In this document: positions 20,565 to 33,609 of the stretch, one piece after another
Position numbering within the stretch: position 1 is the stretch's first letter
Layout of the letters: every line of letters starts with the position of its first letter
Assembly: GCA_023101725.1 (NCBI GenBank)
Contig: JALJCO010007127.1
Span: 248,001-312,000 of the forward strand
Direction: 5' to 3'
From: Atherinomorus stipes
Lineage: Eukaryota > Chordata > Actinopteri > Atheriniformes > Atherinidae
Length of the DNA stretch: 64,000 nt
Made by a program: the position numbers and the translations under genes
The notes under the pieces: generated by a model
Database searches by the model: none
Told to the model about the DNA's origin: nothing
The model's input: only the letters and a program-made list of their open reading frames with translations

Positions 20565-22300
20565 CACAGCCAACAAAAGCAAGAAAATACAATTTGATTA
20601 ATTGCCCTATGTATCACGTGATGCAAATTTATTTTTCAGTCATACTGTATCAGACCACCCTGACTGATTTGAAAGTATTTATTTCACAACGTGCACTTTA
20701 TTTTAGCTGCCAAAGGGGGGCAGCCTATACTTACTTCACACAAAAAATGTAAAACTGTAATTACACTTGTGTTGTTCCAGGAGGTGGCACCATGGTGCAG
20801 GATTTCTCCATGTAATCCACAAGATGGTAAACAGAACTTTATTGATAAAACCCTACCAAAAACAACCTAAACAAATACAAGTGTTAATTACCAGTGTGGC
20901 TCACATTGCTTTGACATTTTCAGGGCGATTTTAGATCTCTGTGAAACATGAAATTCTCATTTACACTTGAACACAGAAGCCGTGCCAGGAGAAAGACCTC
21001 ATGAGTGTGCTTTTAAAATAACAATGAAATCCTTCAAATGAATTAGAGAAAAACAACAAAGAAAACCTCCCTGCCTCTTCCTGTCTGTGATGTTGTACTA
21101 CAACAATAATCACACATGCTCAAGTTTACGAGGGCCCTCTTTCTTAGCTTAAAGAACAGAATATCAAACATGCCCATTGGCTGTGGGGAAGAGCAGCATG
21201 ACCTTTGATGAGGACACAGAGCTGTAATGAACTGTGTATCAGATGAAAGCAGAGTTGGAAAATAGAAAAAAAGGGATATGATGAATGTGTCCTTTGCAGT
21301 GTGATTATGTTCACAGAGAAAAATAAAGAAATCTAAGACAAAATGTCTTCTGTTTTGATGTTTACAAAGATTCAGATGTAAGACGCAAAAGAGTTGTACA
21401 TCTTTTATAAAATTCCTGGTCATTTTAATTCTACATTGTTGATTAATTTACCAAAAAAAAACAAAAAAAAAAAAACAAATTGGTGTAGGTGCAATTGTCT
21501 TTCCTCCTGCTGATGAGGTGTTTTGGTGTTTGCACTCAGACAGACGTTAGCTTGCAAAAGCACCCCTTGTGGAGGGTGGATGCCTTTGACCTTAATTATA
21601 CATTCACATGTGCAATTTACTTGGTTGTCTCATTTGGCGAAAATTCTGCACAAGAGTATCTCCAGATTCATAATGCAGAGCTGATTCACTTTTGAGTTCA
21701 GTGTCAAAAGCAGCAGCTGCAGTGCACACTAATTTCAAATCACTATATGCAGTCCGGTGGACATTATTCTGTAAAAAATTCTGCCTACTCACTCATGCAG
21801 GAAGTGGCTTGCAGAAATGATGCAACAGCTTCGTCGGGCAGATTCCATTAAACTTCAATTTAGACCATGTTTCACCATGTGTCATAATGAAATAAAATGT
21901 TCTTTACAGTAATGTGAGCATTTTGTGAGTTCAAAACATTATTAGAGACTGTGGTACTGTACAGGCTGAAAAGGGCTGCCAGATGTTATTAGTTATTACA
22001 TGAAGGTGCTCCCTGATTGTTTCAAGTTTTCTGTGCTCATCTAATTTTGTGAAGGTCATTTCATGCAAGAACCATTGAGTGGTTTCTCATACCTTTGTGC
22101 ACTTGGAGATGTGCTGCAGAAAAGGAATATTATGGCACACACAAATCTTCACTTTCTGACTGTTTGGGGTTTTGCTCAACATACACATCTGTGTTTGTGT
22201 GCACTACCTGTGTGTGATGTTAAAGAGCACCCAATAACTAGAAATGTGTCTGTATCATGTTTAGAAAAATGTAAACTTCATGTTAATTAGACCAAATGTA

Positions 22301-22304
22301 AAAA

Positions 22305-22400
<96 letters not shown>

Positions 22401-22402
22401 AG
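22301..22402. repeat. (AAAG)n microsatellite
   Basis: About 25 perfect AAAG units after a short A run. The Lys-Glu-Arg open frame across it is a product of the repeat, not a gene. Confidence 0.97.
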
Positions 22403-25309
22403 TCAGACATCCTATGTCCAGTAGGTGGCACTCTGACTATAACTCTATCTTGTCATATAGATGCGCTCAGACCTAAATATAAAAGACAAAATACCAGTTG
22501 GTACAGGTATAAAATTGCTAAACGTTGATTACAGTAAATGCTCATTTTGAATCCATCATAAGTTTTTAACAAGTTCTACAATGTGCCCTGTGTCATTATT
22601 TTCCAATTTGGCACTGGGAGAATTACCATCGCTTGGAGTCCTAATAAAAACTGTTCATACACTCATACACCCATTCTAATCACTGTGGTGATGAAAAATC
22701 ATCAATTGAGCCATAGTGTTACTTTTTGATAGATAGATCAAGAAAATCAATAGATTAAAGATTAATAATGAAACCAGTACATAATTGTAGCCAGAATATT
22801 TGTCTATTGTGAAATCTTGACAAAATAAATGAACAGATAAAAAGTAAAGATGAAATCTTTTTATATAACTTTCTCTTAAATTGGGTGTTCTGGCGGTTGC
22901 TTTGCATCTGATGATCCAGTGCACTAACCTTAATGATTAAATGCGGCATTTGCTTTCCATTGTACAGTATGTTCATAAAGCAGGAGTCATTTTTGCATAT
23001 TTTTTAATGGAAGAAAAAACTACCATATTAGGAGAAAAATTGAAATTCCCCTACCATTTATCAGCCATTACCAGCTCCATACACACTAGGTCACATTTTC
23101 AGAAAATTCTCACTGTTCCTTCACTGAAAAACAAATAATAAACACCTAGTAGTTATTTAAGATGTCAGGTAAAGTCCATTAAATAGCTTCATGCATGGAA
23201 CTCTTGCAGCACTGCACCACTGCATTATCACAGCTTCCCTTTGGAGCTCTGAGGCCACATCCTCCCTGGAGTAAAACACAGGGTGGGAAAGGCAGACATG
23301 TGGCAAGAAATGGAGGTATTTTACTGTCTGGCAGCCTTGTAATTGTTTCTGTACTCTCCAAAGACCTCTTCGTCCATAAGAGAAATAACCTAGATATGCA
23401 AATGAGCAATCCCAATTAATTTAACTCATATAATTATGTAGCAAAAGAGATTGGGTTGGACAAAAAAGAAGTCTTACCTTGTGCCAAGTTGTCCTCACAT
23501 TCAAGTCCCCCCACCCCCTCACTCTACAGGGTACAGCTAAATTAGCTTAGAATACGAAAGCATGGTTGGCTACACAGATGAGCATCAATTATCTCTAACA
23601 TTTTAATGAGTGGTCTTCAGCATTTGGAGTCAACAAACAGTGAGCTGCTGGTAGAAATCAATACAAAGGGTTTAAATGCAGTGACTAAGGCCGTAAACAT
23701 GACCCCTAATTTTGGCAGTTCTTAGAGCCTTAATTTAAACTACAGTTCAGTGTTGTCCTGCTTCAGCAGAGAGCTATTTAGTTAAATCTGTGTTAAAAGA
23801 AATGCTTGAACTGAACTTATGAAACAAGTTTTGCCTTCCAGCCTGGGAAAAAACTCCCCCAAAAAACAGAGGGAAAGATGGAAAGATGCTCATCTCAACA
23901 TGAAGATGAAAATGACAAAAAAAAGAAGAAAAATAATTCAAAGGATTAGATACATTTTAAAAGTATCAATAATTCAGTTTTTTGTGGTAAAAAAATTTAA
24001 ATCTCATTGATGTTAAAAAACTGTTGTTGCTTTTTTCAACTATTTCCAAAAAACATTTTTAAAGACTTCTTGGAAAAACACATAAAAAAGGAAAATGACA
24101 TGTTGGTTTGACTTTTTTCACTTAAAAGACTTATAATTTTGACCATGACTTAACTTAACATACGATCCATGATTATTAATTTCATGGTGGGCATCATCCT
24201 CATGTGTAAAACTGAAGAAATATTTGCAAACAAATATGAAACAGTCAGAAAACAGGCTACTTATTAGGCAAACCTGTGATACGTTGCTCAATAGGTGCAA
24301 AAAACTGGTCAAAAAACACCTGCTTTTATTCATTATTGAGGTCATAGTGTTAGAGCAGTGGACTGCACCAGACTTAATTTTTTTTTTTTTTGTCCACCAC
24401 ATTAACATACATGATAAGAGACAAAGTACATTAGGAGTACAGTGTAAATTCCCTCAGGAGGAAAAAAGTGATGGATTTTCTTATCAGTCATTAACAGGAC
24501 CTTTTGTGTTAATCAGTGACACACCATAAAGGTCAGTGTTCTGCAGTACTAAAGCAAATCCTAACCATGTGTTTTACCAAAGTTACAAATGTGTATTAGA
24601 AGTGGAGGACCTAAATGCTGGTGAAAAAGGTAAAAGGCCGGTGAATATGGTATAGATTTATTAACTAAAACTAAACCAAACAGAGAATTCTAGAAAAGTG
24701 GATAAAAAAATTAAGAGTAATCAAAGAAATCACACAACTGAAAGTCTTGAAATGTCTATTATTTGGACCTAAACAGAAAATCTGGTAGTATACAGAGAGA
24801 AGATTTCTAGCACAATGCAGGTTAATGGGAACATGTTTGAACCCAGATTTAAAACAGGACACGATATAGCAAAGAGGATGAGATTAAGCAAATATCCCAG
24901 TTACAAAGTAAATGGAACGAACTATAAAGAAGCCTGTTTTCAAAGTTTTTTCACCTTTGTTGTGGGTTTTGTTTGCATTGCAGTAAACAATGGTCCACAG
25001 GATTTTTGTTTATTTATATATCTCAGATAATATGTTTAATTATATCCCAGCAATACTGTAACTGAAAAATGTCTTAAAATTCTAAATGCAACATCACTCT
25101 AATAAGACATAGTACATGTTGAACCAAAACCAAGGCTGAGATCAACTTACTTTGAATAAATGACTTTCAGTTTGCATTCATGCTGTGGTGTTTGCATTTT
25201 AAAACAGCTAATGGGGCAACAACAGCATGCACAAGGTTGGCATATTTGGTTTTGCTTGGAGCAAACAAACTTCAGTAGTCCTCAATAATGCAACTGTGGC
25301 ACGGTGATG

Positions 25310-25560
25310 CCAATTAGCTTTCTAAGACAATTAGAATATATGTAAATGCTCTGAATTAATTAATCCCATGACACACATACACTAATTAGCTAGTAATCCC
25401 TGACTCCTTTTGCTCCATATTTAAAACAAACCCACCCAGTCCAGATATGGGGACAGTAGACACCAAAGTGTGGAATCTGTAGGAATAATTATTCCTTTAA
25501 ATTAATGTTTTTCTTTTTTTTTTCTCCACTAGATCTGACTAATTAATAGTGATGCTTTTC
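25310..25560. promoter_or_regulatory. Candidate regulatory element with clustered homeodomain-type sites
   Basis: Within about 250 bp occur CCAATTAGC, ACAATTAGA, GAATTAATTAATCCC, ACTAATTAGCTAGTAATCCC and later GACTAATTAATAG. TAATTA cores next to TAATCC (bicoid/Otx-type) are common in vertebrate developmental enhancers. This rests on motif density in AT-rich DNA only, so it is a weak call. Confidence 0.25.
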
Positions 25561-26568
25561 TGCTGTCAGTGCAGATGAGCATTGGCAGATGTCTTCTAGG
25601 ACGCAGGCAAACCAACAAGGAGCATGTTGATATTAATCAAAAGATATAGACTTTAATTTACAGTTGTAATTAAGGGGAACAATAATTATACAGAACGTGG
25701 CTCTCTGGTGGTCTGTTAGTAACTCAAAAAGATAGAAATATTCAATGCAACATGTTTATAACCATTTTATATGCCGAACAGCTGGAAATAAACAGCATGT
25801 TTTCAGCCACTTTGAAAACTGTTTGCATATTATGTCATAATCTGTCAGTGAATCAGCAGCTGGCACAGGTGGATCTCAAAATGATTTGAAAACATGTTTT
25901 CCTAACTTTTACCTCTGTGTGCACTGAGTCAATTTTTTTTCTTATCGTATATTCACATGAATTAACAATTTTTCTTTACTTTATGTGAAGTCCAGATGGT
26001 GAATAAAATAAGTTTGATAAGGAAAGTTAAGAACAGAAAAGAGCATATGCACTTAGGGATGCAAGTACGTACATTATAAGAGCAGTTGTAAAGTCTAGTA
26101 ACAAAGTTACACTTTCTGGTAACTTCTTCATAATGGCAAAAATCCACAATGATCATAGACAAGAAATTGCCAAGCAAGTAACTTTAAAAAGTTTGAACAT
26201 AAACACACACAACATAATTGGTGCAATTTGGCCAATTTATTCTCACATGGAAGTCACGCTGAGCCTCCACCTTCAAGGAGGTTTTGTGCCAAGCAGCAGG
26301 AATACAAGTAGTTTGTTTCTTAAAATGTCAAAGTACTTATTTGATAAATTTAACCTTTATACTTGCCTGACGTGTACTCATTAAAGTCGCAGATCCCTGT
26401 GGCTTGGATCATACTTTTCTCAACTAACATGTTGTCATAAATTGAAGTCAATCAATATGTGCAACATAAACTCGACGTTTTTTGGGGTTAAATAATTAAT
26501 ATAGACCTATAGACAAGTTTCACAGCCAAAACCATGGGGGCCGCCATGTCTGCAAGTTTCTGCTAAGG

Positions 26569-26934
26569 CAGAGTTGTCCAAATTTTTTATGTTGGAGGGC
26601 CAAAAATGACTAAGGGTGGGTGGTAGCGGGCCAAAACTAAAAATTCATGTTGTAATGTAAGAAATTAAATTTGCTCAGTCCATAGCATATTTTTTTCAAA
26701 ATAAAACCACATAAAAAGTAAAGAGGAAAATTAATAACACCGTTCTTTACTGCGTTCATTATTATTCTTTTCTCATTACTATGTAAAAGGTACAGTAGAC
26801 CTATTATTTTGGACAGCACTTATATCTTCTCACTTATTCTCTGATCATGGACCTCCAAATCTGAGCTTTTCACACTGCAGGAAAAAATCTTAATTCTCTT
26901 AATTGGCTCCTGGGCCCCAAATTGGACAGCCCTG
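26569..26934. mobile_element. hAT-like MITE
   Basis: Ends CAGAGTTGTCCAAATT and AATTGGACAGCCCTG are imperfect inverted copies. Flanks TGCTAAGG (26561-26568) and TGCTAAAT (26935-26942) share six of eight bases, as expected of a decayed 8-bp duplication. The interior 'ggagggccaaaa...cgggccaaaac' is the usual text of this fish hAT family. It has no coding capacity. Confidence 0.7.
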
Positions 26935-27365
26935 TGCTAAATGCTTCCAGTTACCACGGTTACAGGGTATTTTACACTGAGGACATATACACAAATGAAC
27001 AACACGCATACCAAGAACTCCCAAACTCGATGATTGAAAAGTGGATATTGTTAAATCCAAAAAGCATTTTGGGACATATTGTGCCGTACACTGCAACAGC
27101 TCGTTAAAACAAATAAATATGAATGTTGTAAACTGAGCAAACTTACCATAGGACAGCAGCCATGCAACTGCATGACCAACCGCCAGGTGCAGACTGCAGT
27201 CTCCACCTCTCCATCCTCCGTAACTCAAAAAACAGATAAAAAGAAGAAGAAGAAGAAAGAAAAATCCTCCATAACCACTTGGCTACACAAGACACTGGCT
27301 TGGTTTAACATTTTTCTTCATGCCGTGTTTGTTTCGGCTATCAACACACAGCCAACTGCTTCACT

Positions 27366-28405
27366 ATTGGGGGTGTCATGATTCTCCTAATTCTTGATTC
27401 GTAATTTTTGATTTTAGGGTCACGATGCGATTTGATTCAAGTCGATTCGATTCCACTCAATTCAATTCAATTCGATTCTCAATCCTCAATTTTTTTTTTT
27501 CTTTTACTGACAGCGGACAGGCCTATGGCATTATTAGACTAGTCTAGTTTATGTTCATTGTTTTATTAATTCATTTTTTCAACAAGCACAAAAAAATAAA
27601 TAATTTAAAGAAATCAGTACAAACAATAAAATAGTTCTATCATGGTATGAAGCCTTCAAGTGTTTGAAAGAAACAACATTATGTTCAGTGCTTTTCATTA
27701 GCATTGAAAATGCCAACAGACAGATCTAAACATTTTTATATGAATAATGAACAAAGTTTCATAAAACACAACAGGAAATGATAAGACAAAACAGCACACT
27801 GCAGCACACTTGTGAAGCAGTTTTAGGTACATCATATTAATTTTCGCGGACATGGTGAATACTACTTTTAAAGTAGTCTTCAAAGCCTTATGGCAGATTC
27901 ACACCAGGCCTACATGCTCCTCTTTCGCTGCAGTCATTGCGCTGCAGTTTAGTTTCAATGTCCACAGCTCACGTGTTCACAACAACAGGCAAGATGCACA
28001 GATATCTGACATGCTCGACACAGCTGAAGCTTGTAAGGCAGACACATTTATGAATGGCGACCCGTTGCTCCTAAATGAATGTAGAGGAAACACTTCCATA
28101 GCCTATATGGCTTGTTGTTCCTTTTTTTTTCAATGAGAGGAGACTAAGCAGATGCTCCTGCTGCACTCTGAGGAGACATCGTCGCTGAACTGTTTCCCTT
28201 GGCAGATGGACACCACTCCTCTGGTGCCGCCGGTACCATGAAAATAGAGGTACCAACAGTACAACATTAGTACATGGTGCCGACTGACAACACTTTTAAC
28301 CGGTGGCGTCAGCTGCAATCATCAGTGAATTGGGGTCTTCGATGATCGAGACTGTGACATCATTTCAATCAATTACAATTAAAAAAAAAATCGTGACACC
28401 CCTAG
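27366..28405. mobile_element. hAT-like element (GGGGTGTCACGATT type)
   Basis: The left end GGGGGTGTCATGATTCTCC and the right end AATCGTGACACCCCTA form imperfect inverted repeats; both sides carry 'attcgattc/caatcaattac' subterminal repeats. No clear 8-bp duplication could be made out, so the borders are approximate. The 1-kb interior holds only short frames. Confidence 0.6.
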
Positions 28406-28709
28406 TCTCTGTGTAAGTCTATGGCATTCCTGTTTATCACCATGGACCCAACAAAGTACGAAAAAATATTGCTAGTTGTAACATCAGGTAATTTCATCAT
28501 ATTATCCTCCCAGTTTAGCCTCGTAGCAGGTGAGGAAGTAATAAAACATGTTCTTTTTATAAAAAACAAATGAGAATGTTACCATTTTAGAGACATCACT
28601 ATTCAAATAAATGTAAATGAATGAAGATACTGTATTACTCAAAGCACTTGGCAGAAATTGATCGACTGCGGAAGTAAAACGGAAATGTCCGTGAAACTTG
28701 TCTATAGAT

Positions 28710-31700
28710 CAAGCAATCATTTAAACTCAGTTTTTACCAGAAATGTTTTAATAATTTTTGGCCAAACAAGAATGGTCTTTCAGTGAGGTAACCAGCAAAA
28801 CAAATTCAGTCAGAAACAATTCTTTCCCCATGACCACAAGGCTACTCTTTTTCAACTTTGAAACATAGCTGAATAAATACATCATAATTCAAATACCAAA
28901 CAACATCCACAGAGACAAAAGAACACCAGAATGACAGAGAATTATTCAGGAGTTAGAAGCTGGCCGAAGATACATGAAATACATTTCAATTCAATTTGTG
29001 TTTCACACAATGAAAGTGATTTCAGTATAAACTGAAATATAGCTGAAAGGAATATTGTAGATTGGGTTTTATAAACACAGGCTGAGCTACAGTATTACTA
29101 TTTTTGAAATATTGCTGTGGGCTGTGTCACCATGGCATAGCTGTAATTTAATTGTCATTGTTGAATAAATATAGAAATGTAGTGTCACAATAGACTTCTC
29201 ATTACTTTCAGAAAGCCTTTGCTAGAGTCCAGAAGATAAGAAAGAAGACACCTTTCTTTATTAGATGTTTCATTGGTGACTTCATATCAATCCTGGCTCA
29301 GGAAGAGAAAATGGGACAGCGCTCTGTTATATGATGTTGGAGAAAGGATCACTTTCGAGTATATCATTCATTGTACCCCAAAGGTCCAGGGTCTCTGATT
29401 GCAGCAAATTACAGATTAAAGGGCCCTTCACATTGTTGCACAAGAGGTCCCAACACACTGGTTGATGTCTGAGATCAGATGTGATGACACAGGCTAGGCT
29501 GAGGTGTGTGTACAGTAGTGTGTCTTTGTGTGTCCATTTGAAGGACAGAGGGGCCCATTTCTTCCTTGTACAATTTATCTTTTACTGAGGAAGGTAAAAG
29601 AGAATGGGAGGAAAGCAGGAAAAATGGAGAGAATTCATTTAGTCCTGACAATAATTATATGTATTAAACCCAAAACGTAACTGAAATGAGGTTCTTGGCT
29701 GCAGCAAAGCTGTTTTAGACGAGTTATTGTATCCTTACACTTAAAAATGTGACACAATGTCAAAAATATTTGAAGTTTCAGCCTGTTTTGTGTTGGATGG
29801 TCTCTAGGAGGAGCAGGTAAATGGTTTCTCCGACTTTCATGCCATATGACCTTGAGCTTTATTAATGTAGGGCAGGACCTCAGGCTATTCACCCAAAAGA
29901 TGAGTCAGGGGATCACTTGACACATTAGATCTGAAATTAGACAATTTCCACTTAAAGGGACTTAAGCAGTTCATTAACTATTTCAATTATACATTTTTGT
30001 TGAAGAATAATTAAATGAAATTGATTGAATTAGCCTTGATATTTTTTGTGCAAGCTGCCCTTTCAATTACTCAAAAGACTGTAATTATTTAAGGTATTTA
30101 GCAACAGAAGTCTGGTTAACATTTGATTCAATCATGTCAGAGCTGTTTGAAGAAGATGCATGTAACTTTATCATCCAACTGAACTGCTGCTGAAATTTCA
30201 TTCCTAGTTGCATGAGTGGCACTTTTAAAAGATAAATGTGAGAGATTATTTCATGGAATAATCCCATTGCAAATTCAAGATGCTTTGAAAATACTTTACA
30301 CTAACTGCCATTTAAACACTTCAATTAGAGGCCATATTCATGAAGATGATGAACTCCTCTGGAACATTCGGATTCTCCCCGACTTGATAAAATAGCAAAT
30401 GGGTTTGTTTTTGGATAAAAAGATGTGTTAAATAGCTATCATTTCCCTTATGCTGTCAGGTGACCGAAGACTCTCAGTTCTTACACTGACTCACTGTGTT
30501 TTAAAATGCATCACAATCTGTGTCATTGCTAGAAATGTGTGAATAAGACCGCACATCATCTGCATTGTGATTATTGAAAATGTAAGCACAAATACTGCAA
30601 GTTGGGACTTGCTAAATAGAAATGTATTCATTTAACACAGTGAACCCCAACCCTGGTCCTCAAGCCACTGTCCTGATGGTATTAGATGTTTCCCTGCTGC
30701 AACACACCTATGCACTGGCTGGTCTGACCTTGCCATTTTTGTTTATAAATAATGAGACTGTAATGTGCTGTTGCTCTTCTAATATTGTACAGTATATATC
30801 TAATACTAAGAGCTCTTACAAACCAAACAATTTTTCGTTAGTTGTGTTGTGAGATAAAACATCTAATAAATTAAAAAGGGGAACCTTGATTTTTACATGA
30901 ATTTAGATAGCTGGATATCTTCCCTGATCCGTGCTTCAAATGCCAGTTTACATCAATAGTACACTGGCATTTGGTAGCTCTCTTAGTCTCATTTGTAGAA
31001 TTTTCTGCCCTTGTTCTCACTTTTGGCTAATGTTCACTGTCTTTATCCTCTTCAGAAACCCTGCCTACCTATTCTTCTTCCAACAAAGCACTGCTCGACC
31101 TTCAGACATTGTCTGCCCAGATTTACTTTTGTTGAAAACAATCATCAGCTCCAACCTTTCACTCTGCCTACACTATATACCTGTCTACACTTGGATCCAC
31201 TGTTACTTCAGACAGATTCCCTTTAAAATACACTACACAACCCTGTCCGTGTCAGAATCATATAGGTTTTGTGAGGAGTCATGAATAAATAAGCACTGGA
31301 TTCCCAGGTGCTGTAAACTAACAGGGATATTGGCAAGAAGACATATTGCCTTGAGCTAACAACCTGACTCTTGTTCCTGTGTTATTTTGAACAACGAATG
31401 AGAGGAACATACATAAAGCGCTTTATTCTACCAGCTCCTTTGATTCTAGTGTAATGTAGGGTTGCAACATTATTTTCATTCCTGGCATGTTCACTGCACC
31501 ATATGGAGGTCAGAGTAATTTATCAATATGATAACTGTACAATGAGGACACATCTGTCCTCCATGTTTCAATGCTGTACAACAAGCAGTCCCATAAGTGT
31601 TAAAAGACAAGTATATCAACATAAAGTGTGAGACTAAAAGGTCAGGAACAAAAAAAAAGTAATAAAAATGTGCGTGACAAAATATATTTGTGTGATTGAA

Positions 31701-33200
31701 TCCTTATAAGATTCTTTTACATACATTCCTCCAGAGATCTTCAAAAAGATAGACATTTTGATAGCAAAACTCAGCACCATTTACACAAGCTAACATAACT
31801 GATATTACATAAGAGCTGTGACAAGTCAGCACACAAGAGATACCCTAACATGAATGCCAATAAGCTGGAATACCATAAAATCCATGTGACATGCATACAA
31901 TGTAGCATTACATCCAACATTAGACACAGCACAAGAGGACATAAACAAATCCAGAAATAAAGCTCCTCTGAAGTAATCGTATGAATGAGTAAAATCAAAT
32001 GACAAAAATAATTTAAATTCATATTTCAAAAGCAATTTTTTTAAAAATTGGTGTAATAAGGTAATGAATTCCTTAGACAGTTTTGTGTCTTTCCTGCCCC
32101 TGAGTGTTGTGGAAACTGCAAATTTGAAAGACTCAGTTTATTCCGAGTTATCTTCTTCCTCAGAAAACACAGTTCAGGTCTGAAGCATGTGTCTGTAGTT
32201 TAGATTTTTCCCTCCTTACTTGTCAACATCGAGCTTGTTCTAAATCTCTGTGTTACGTAACACTGGCATCTCGTACAAATGAGGAGACAATCTCTTAGCA
32301 TCACTTTTCAGCAAAAGTGGAGTGAAAATTGAATTTTCAACTTGATCTACAGTATTTTCAGCTTTAATTGACCAACAGCTTTTCCACGTGATCATATAGC
32401 AGGAGGATAATGTTTTATAATGTTCTTACCAGAGAGCAAATTAACTCTCCCACATGTCATCTGCCAAGTGATGTGGTACTGTACATGTAAACACTGTGGT
32501 GAATGAACTTCACTCCCCTCTGCCATCTAAATTATGTTTTTCAATACAAAGCAACATACAAAGAGAGGGATAAGACCAGAGTTAACCTGGTTCTAGTTTC
32601 CTAAGGGTGTTATGTTCTACTAAGTAAGCTTCAACTCTTGGTTAGTGCAACACTTAGTGATTTTATAACTGTCTTCTACTGTAAATTAGCTTAATAAAGT
32701 ACTGTATAATTAATTCTGAATATAAACAGCAAGTGAAATAGTTAGCAAAAATTTTTTTTAAATCCCAGGCTGATCTGAAATGCAGATATCATTATTTAGA
32801 GTCTGTGACTTCCTCCAGTAATCATCCAGCTTCCTTATTCAGAGATTGTTCCACAATGATCTTAGCATGTTTGTTCTGGTCAGTTAATATAACAATGACT
32901 GGGGCCTTGTAGTTGTTAAGGTACACCCTGTGTGCGTGTTGGATAGCGGGTTGCTGCAGCACCATGAAGCACATTAGCATAATGCTTGCCTATGAGGCAA
33001 GTCATCTTAAACAGGGAATGAATGCTTGTGTCTGATAAATCAGCTAAACAGTGAGAATGAAGTGGACCTGTGCTGGGAGATAGGTCTTGAGGAGGGAAGT
33101 GAAATAAAGTGTTTCAGGCAGAAATTAGAAAGAGCTGCTGCAATGATGTACAGTCTGAGAAGAAATATGGCCTTTTCTAACAATAAAACATATAAATCTT
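28710..33200. other. Gene-free stretch
   Basis: No gene recognised. AT-rich segments near 29880-30110 carry many ATTA/TAATT motifs and could be conserved non-coding DNA, but nothing decides this from one sequence. The C/T-rich block at about 31000-31300 looks like an old dispersed repeat that I cannot name. Confidence 0.45.
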
Positions 33201-33209
33201 TTCTACCAT

Positions 33210-33601
33210 TAGGGATGTGACAATTACCGGTAAAATGGTTAACCATTATAAAATTCCCAACAATTAGTAAAATCGTTTCAAATTTTAATTATCGTGAAAA
33301 CTGTGACTGATTACTGCATTTTGACAAACTCCCTGTGATGCTGCTCATTGGCTGAAAAAGCAGCAGCAGTTGCAGTTTGCAATGTTTAATTTATGAAAAC
33401 ACGGCAGAAGACAACAAAGGCACCCACATGGACATTTTTTACCCCTTTAAAAAGGACAAAGTAGACTAATTTTAGACCCATTTTAGATATTTTCAAAGAT
33501 GCTGGGGGGGTTAATTCTATAATGCCGTGATAAAAATGATAACCGTGATCATTTTGGTCACAATAACCGTGATATTAAATTTTCATATTGTTACATCCCT
33601 A
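33210..33601. mobile_element. hAT-like MITE with perfect 8-bp TSD
   Basis: Ends TAGGGATGTGACAATTACCG and ATATTGTTACATCCCTA are inverted copies; subterminal 'ggtaaaatggttaacc' and 'gataaccgtgat' motifs add to the symmetry. TCTACCAT stands exactly on both sides (33202-33209 and 33602-33609). It is 392 bp and non-coding. Confidence 0.88.
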
Positions 33602-33609
33602 TCTACCAT

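Larger units (their letters stand above)
20565..26500. other. Gene-free stretch
   Basis: No exon, RNA gene or intact transposon recognised. It holds an AAAG microsatellite (22301-22402) and an AT-rich segment with many TAATTA-type sites (25310-25560), listed separately. Other frames are short and isolated. Confidence 0.5.
26510..28704. mobile_element. TAGACAAGTTTCAC-ended DNA element carrying nested hAT elements
   Basis: The left end TAGACAAGTTTCACAG (26510) and the right end CGTGAAACTTGTCTA (to 28704) are inverted copies of about 14 bp. TA borders both ends (26508-26509, 28705-28706), a possible target duplication. The span of 2,195 bp contains two further inserts (26569-26934 and about 27366-28405). 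No transposase is recognisable. The same end pattern recurs at 51544-53341, suggesting a family. Confidence 0.6.

Noticed and set aside
22301..22402. CRISPR-like regular repeat
   Set aside because: A simple tetranucleotide microsatellite with no spacers; no CRISPR array is present in the window.
22280..22528. Lys-Glu-Arg repeat frame
   Set aside because: Produced entirely by the AAAG microsatellite.
31011..31284. Overlapping 71- and 117-codon frames in C/T-rich sequence
   Set aside because: Composition-driven and repeat-like; no conserved motif, so not called as gene or named element.
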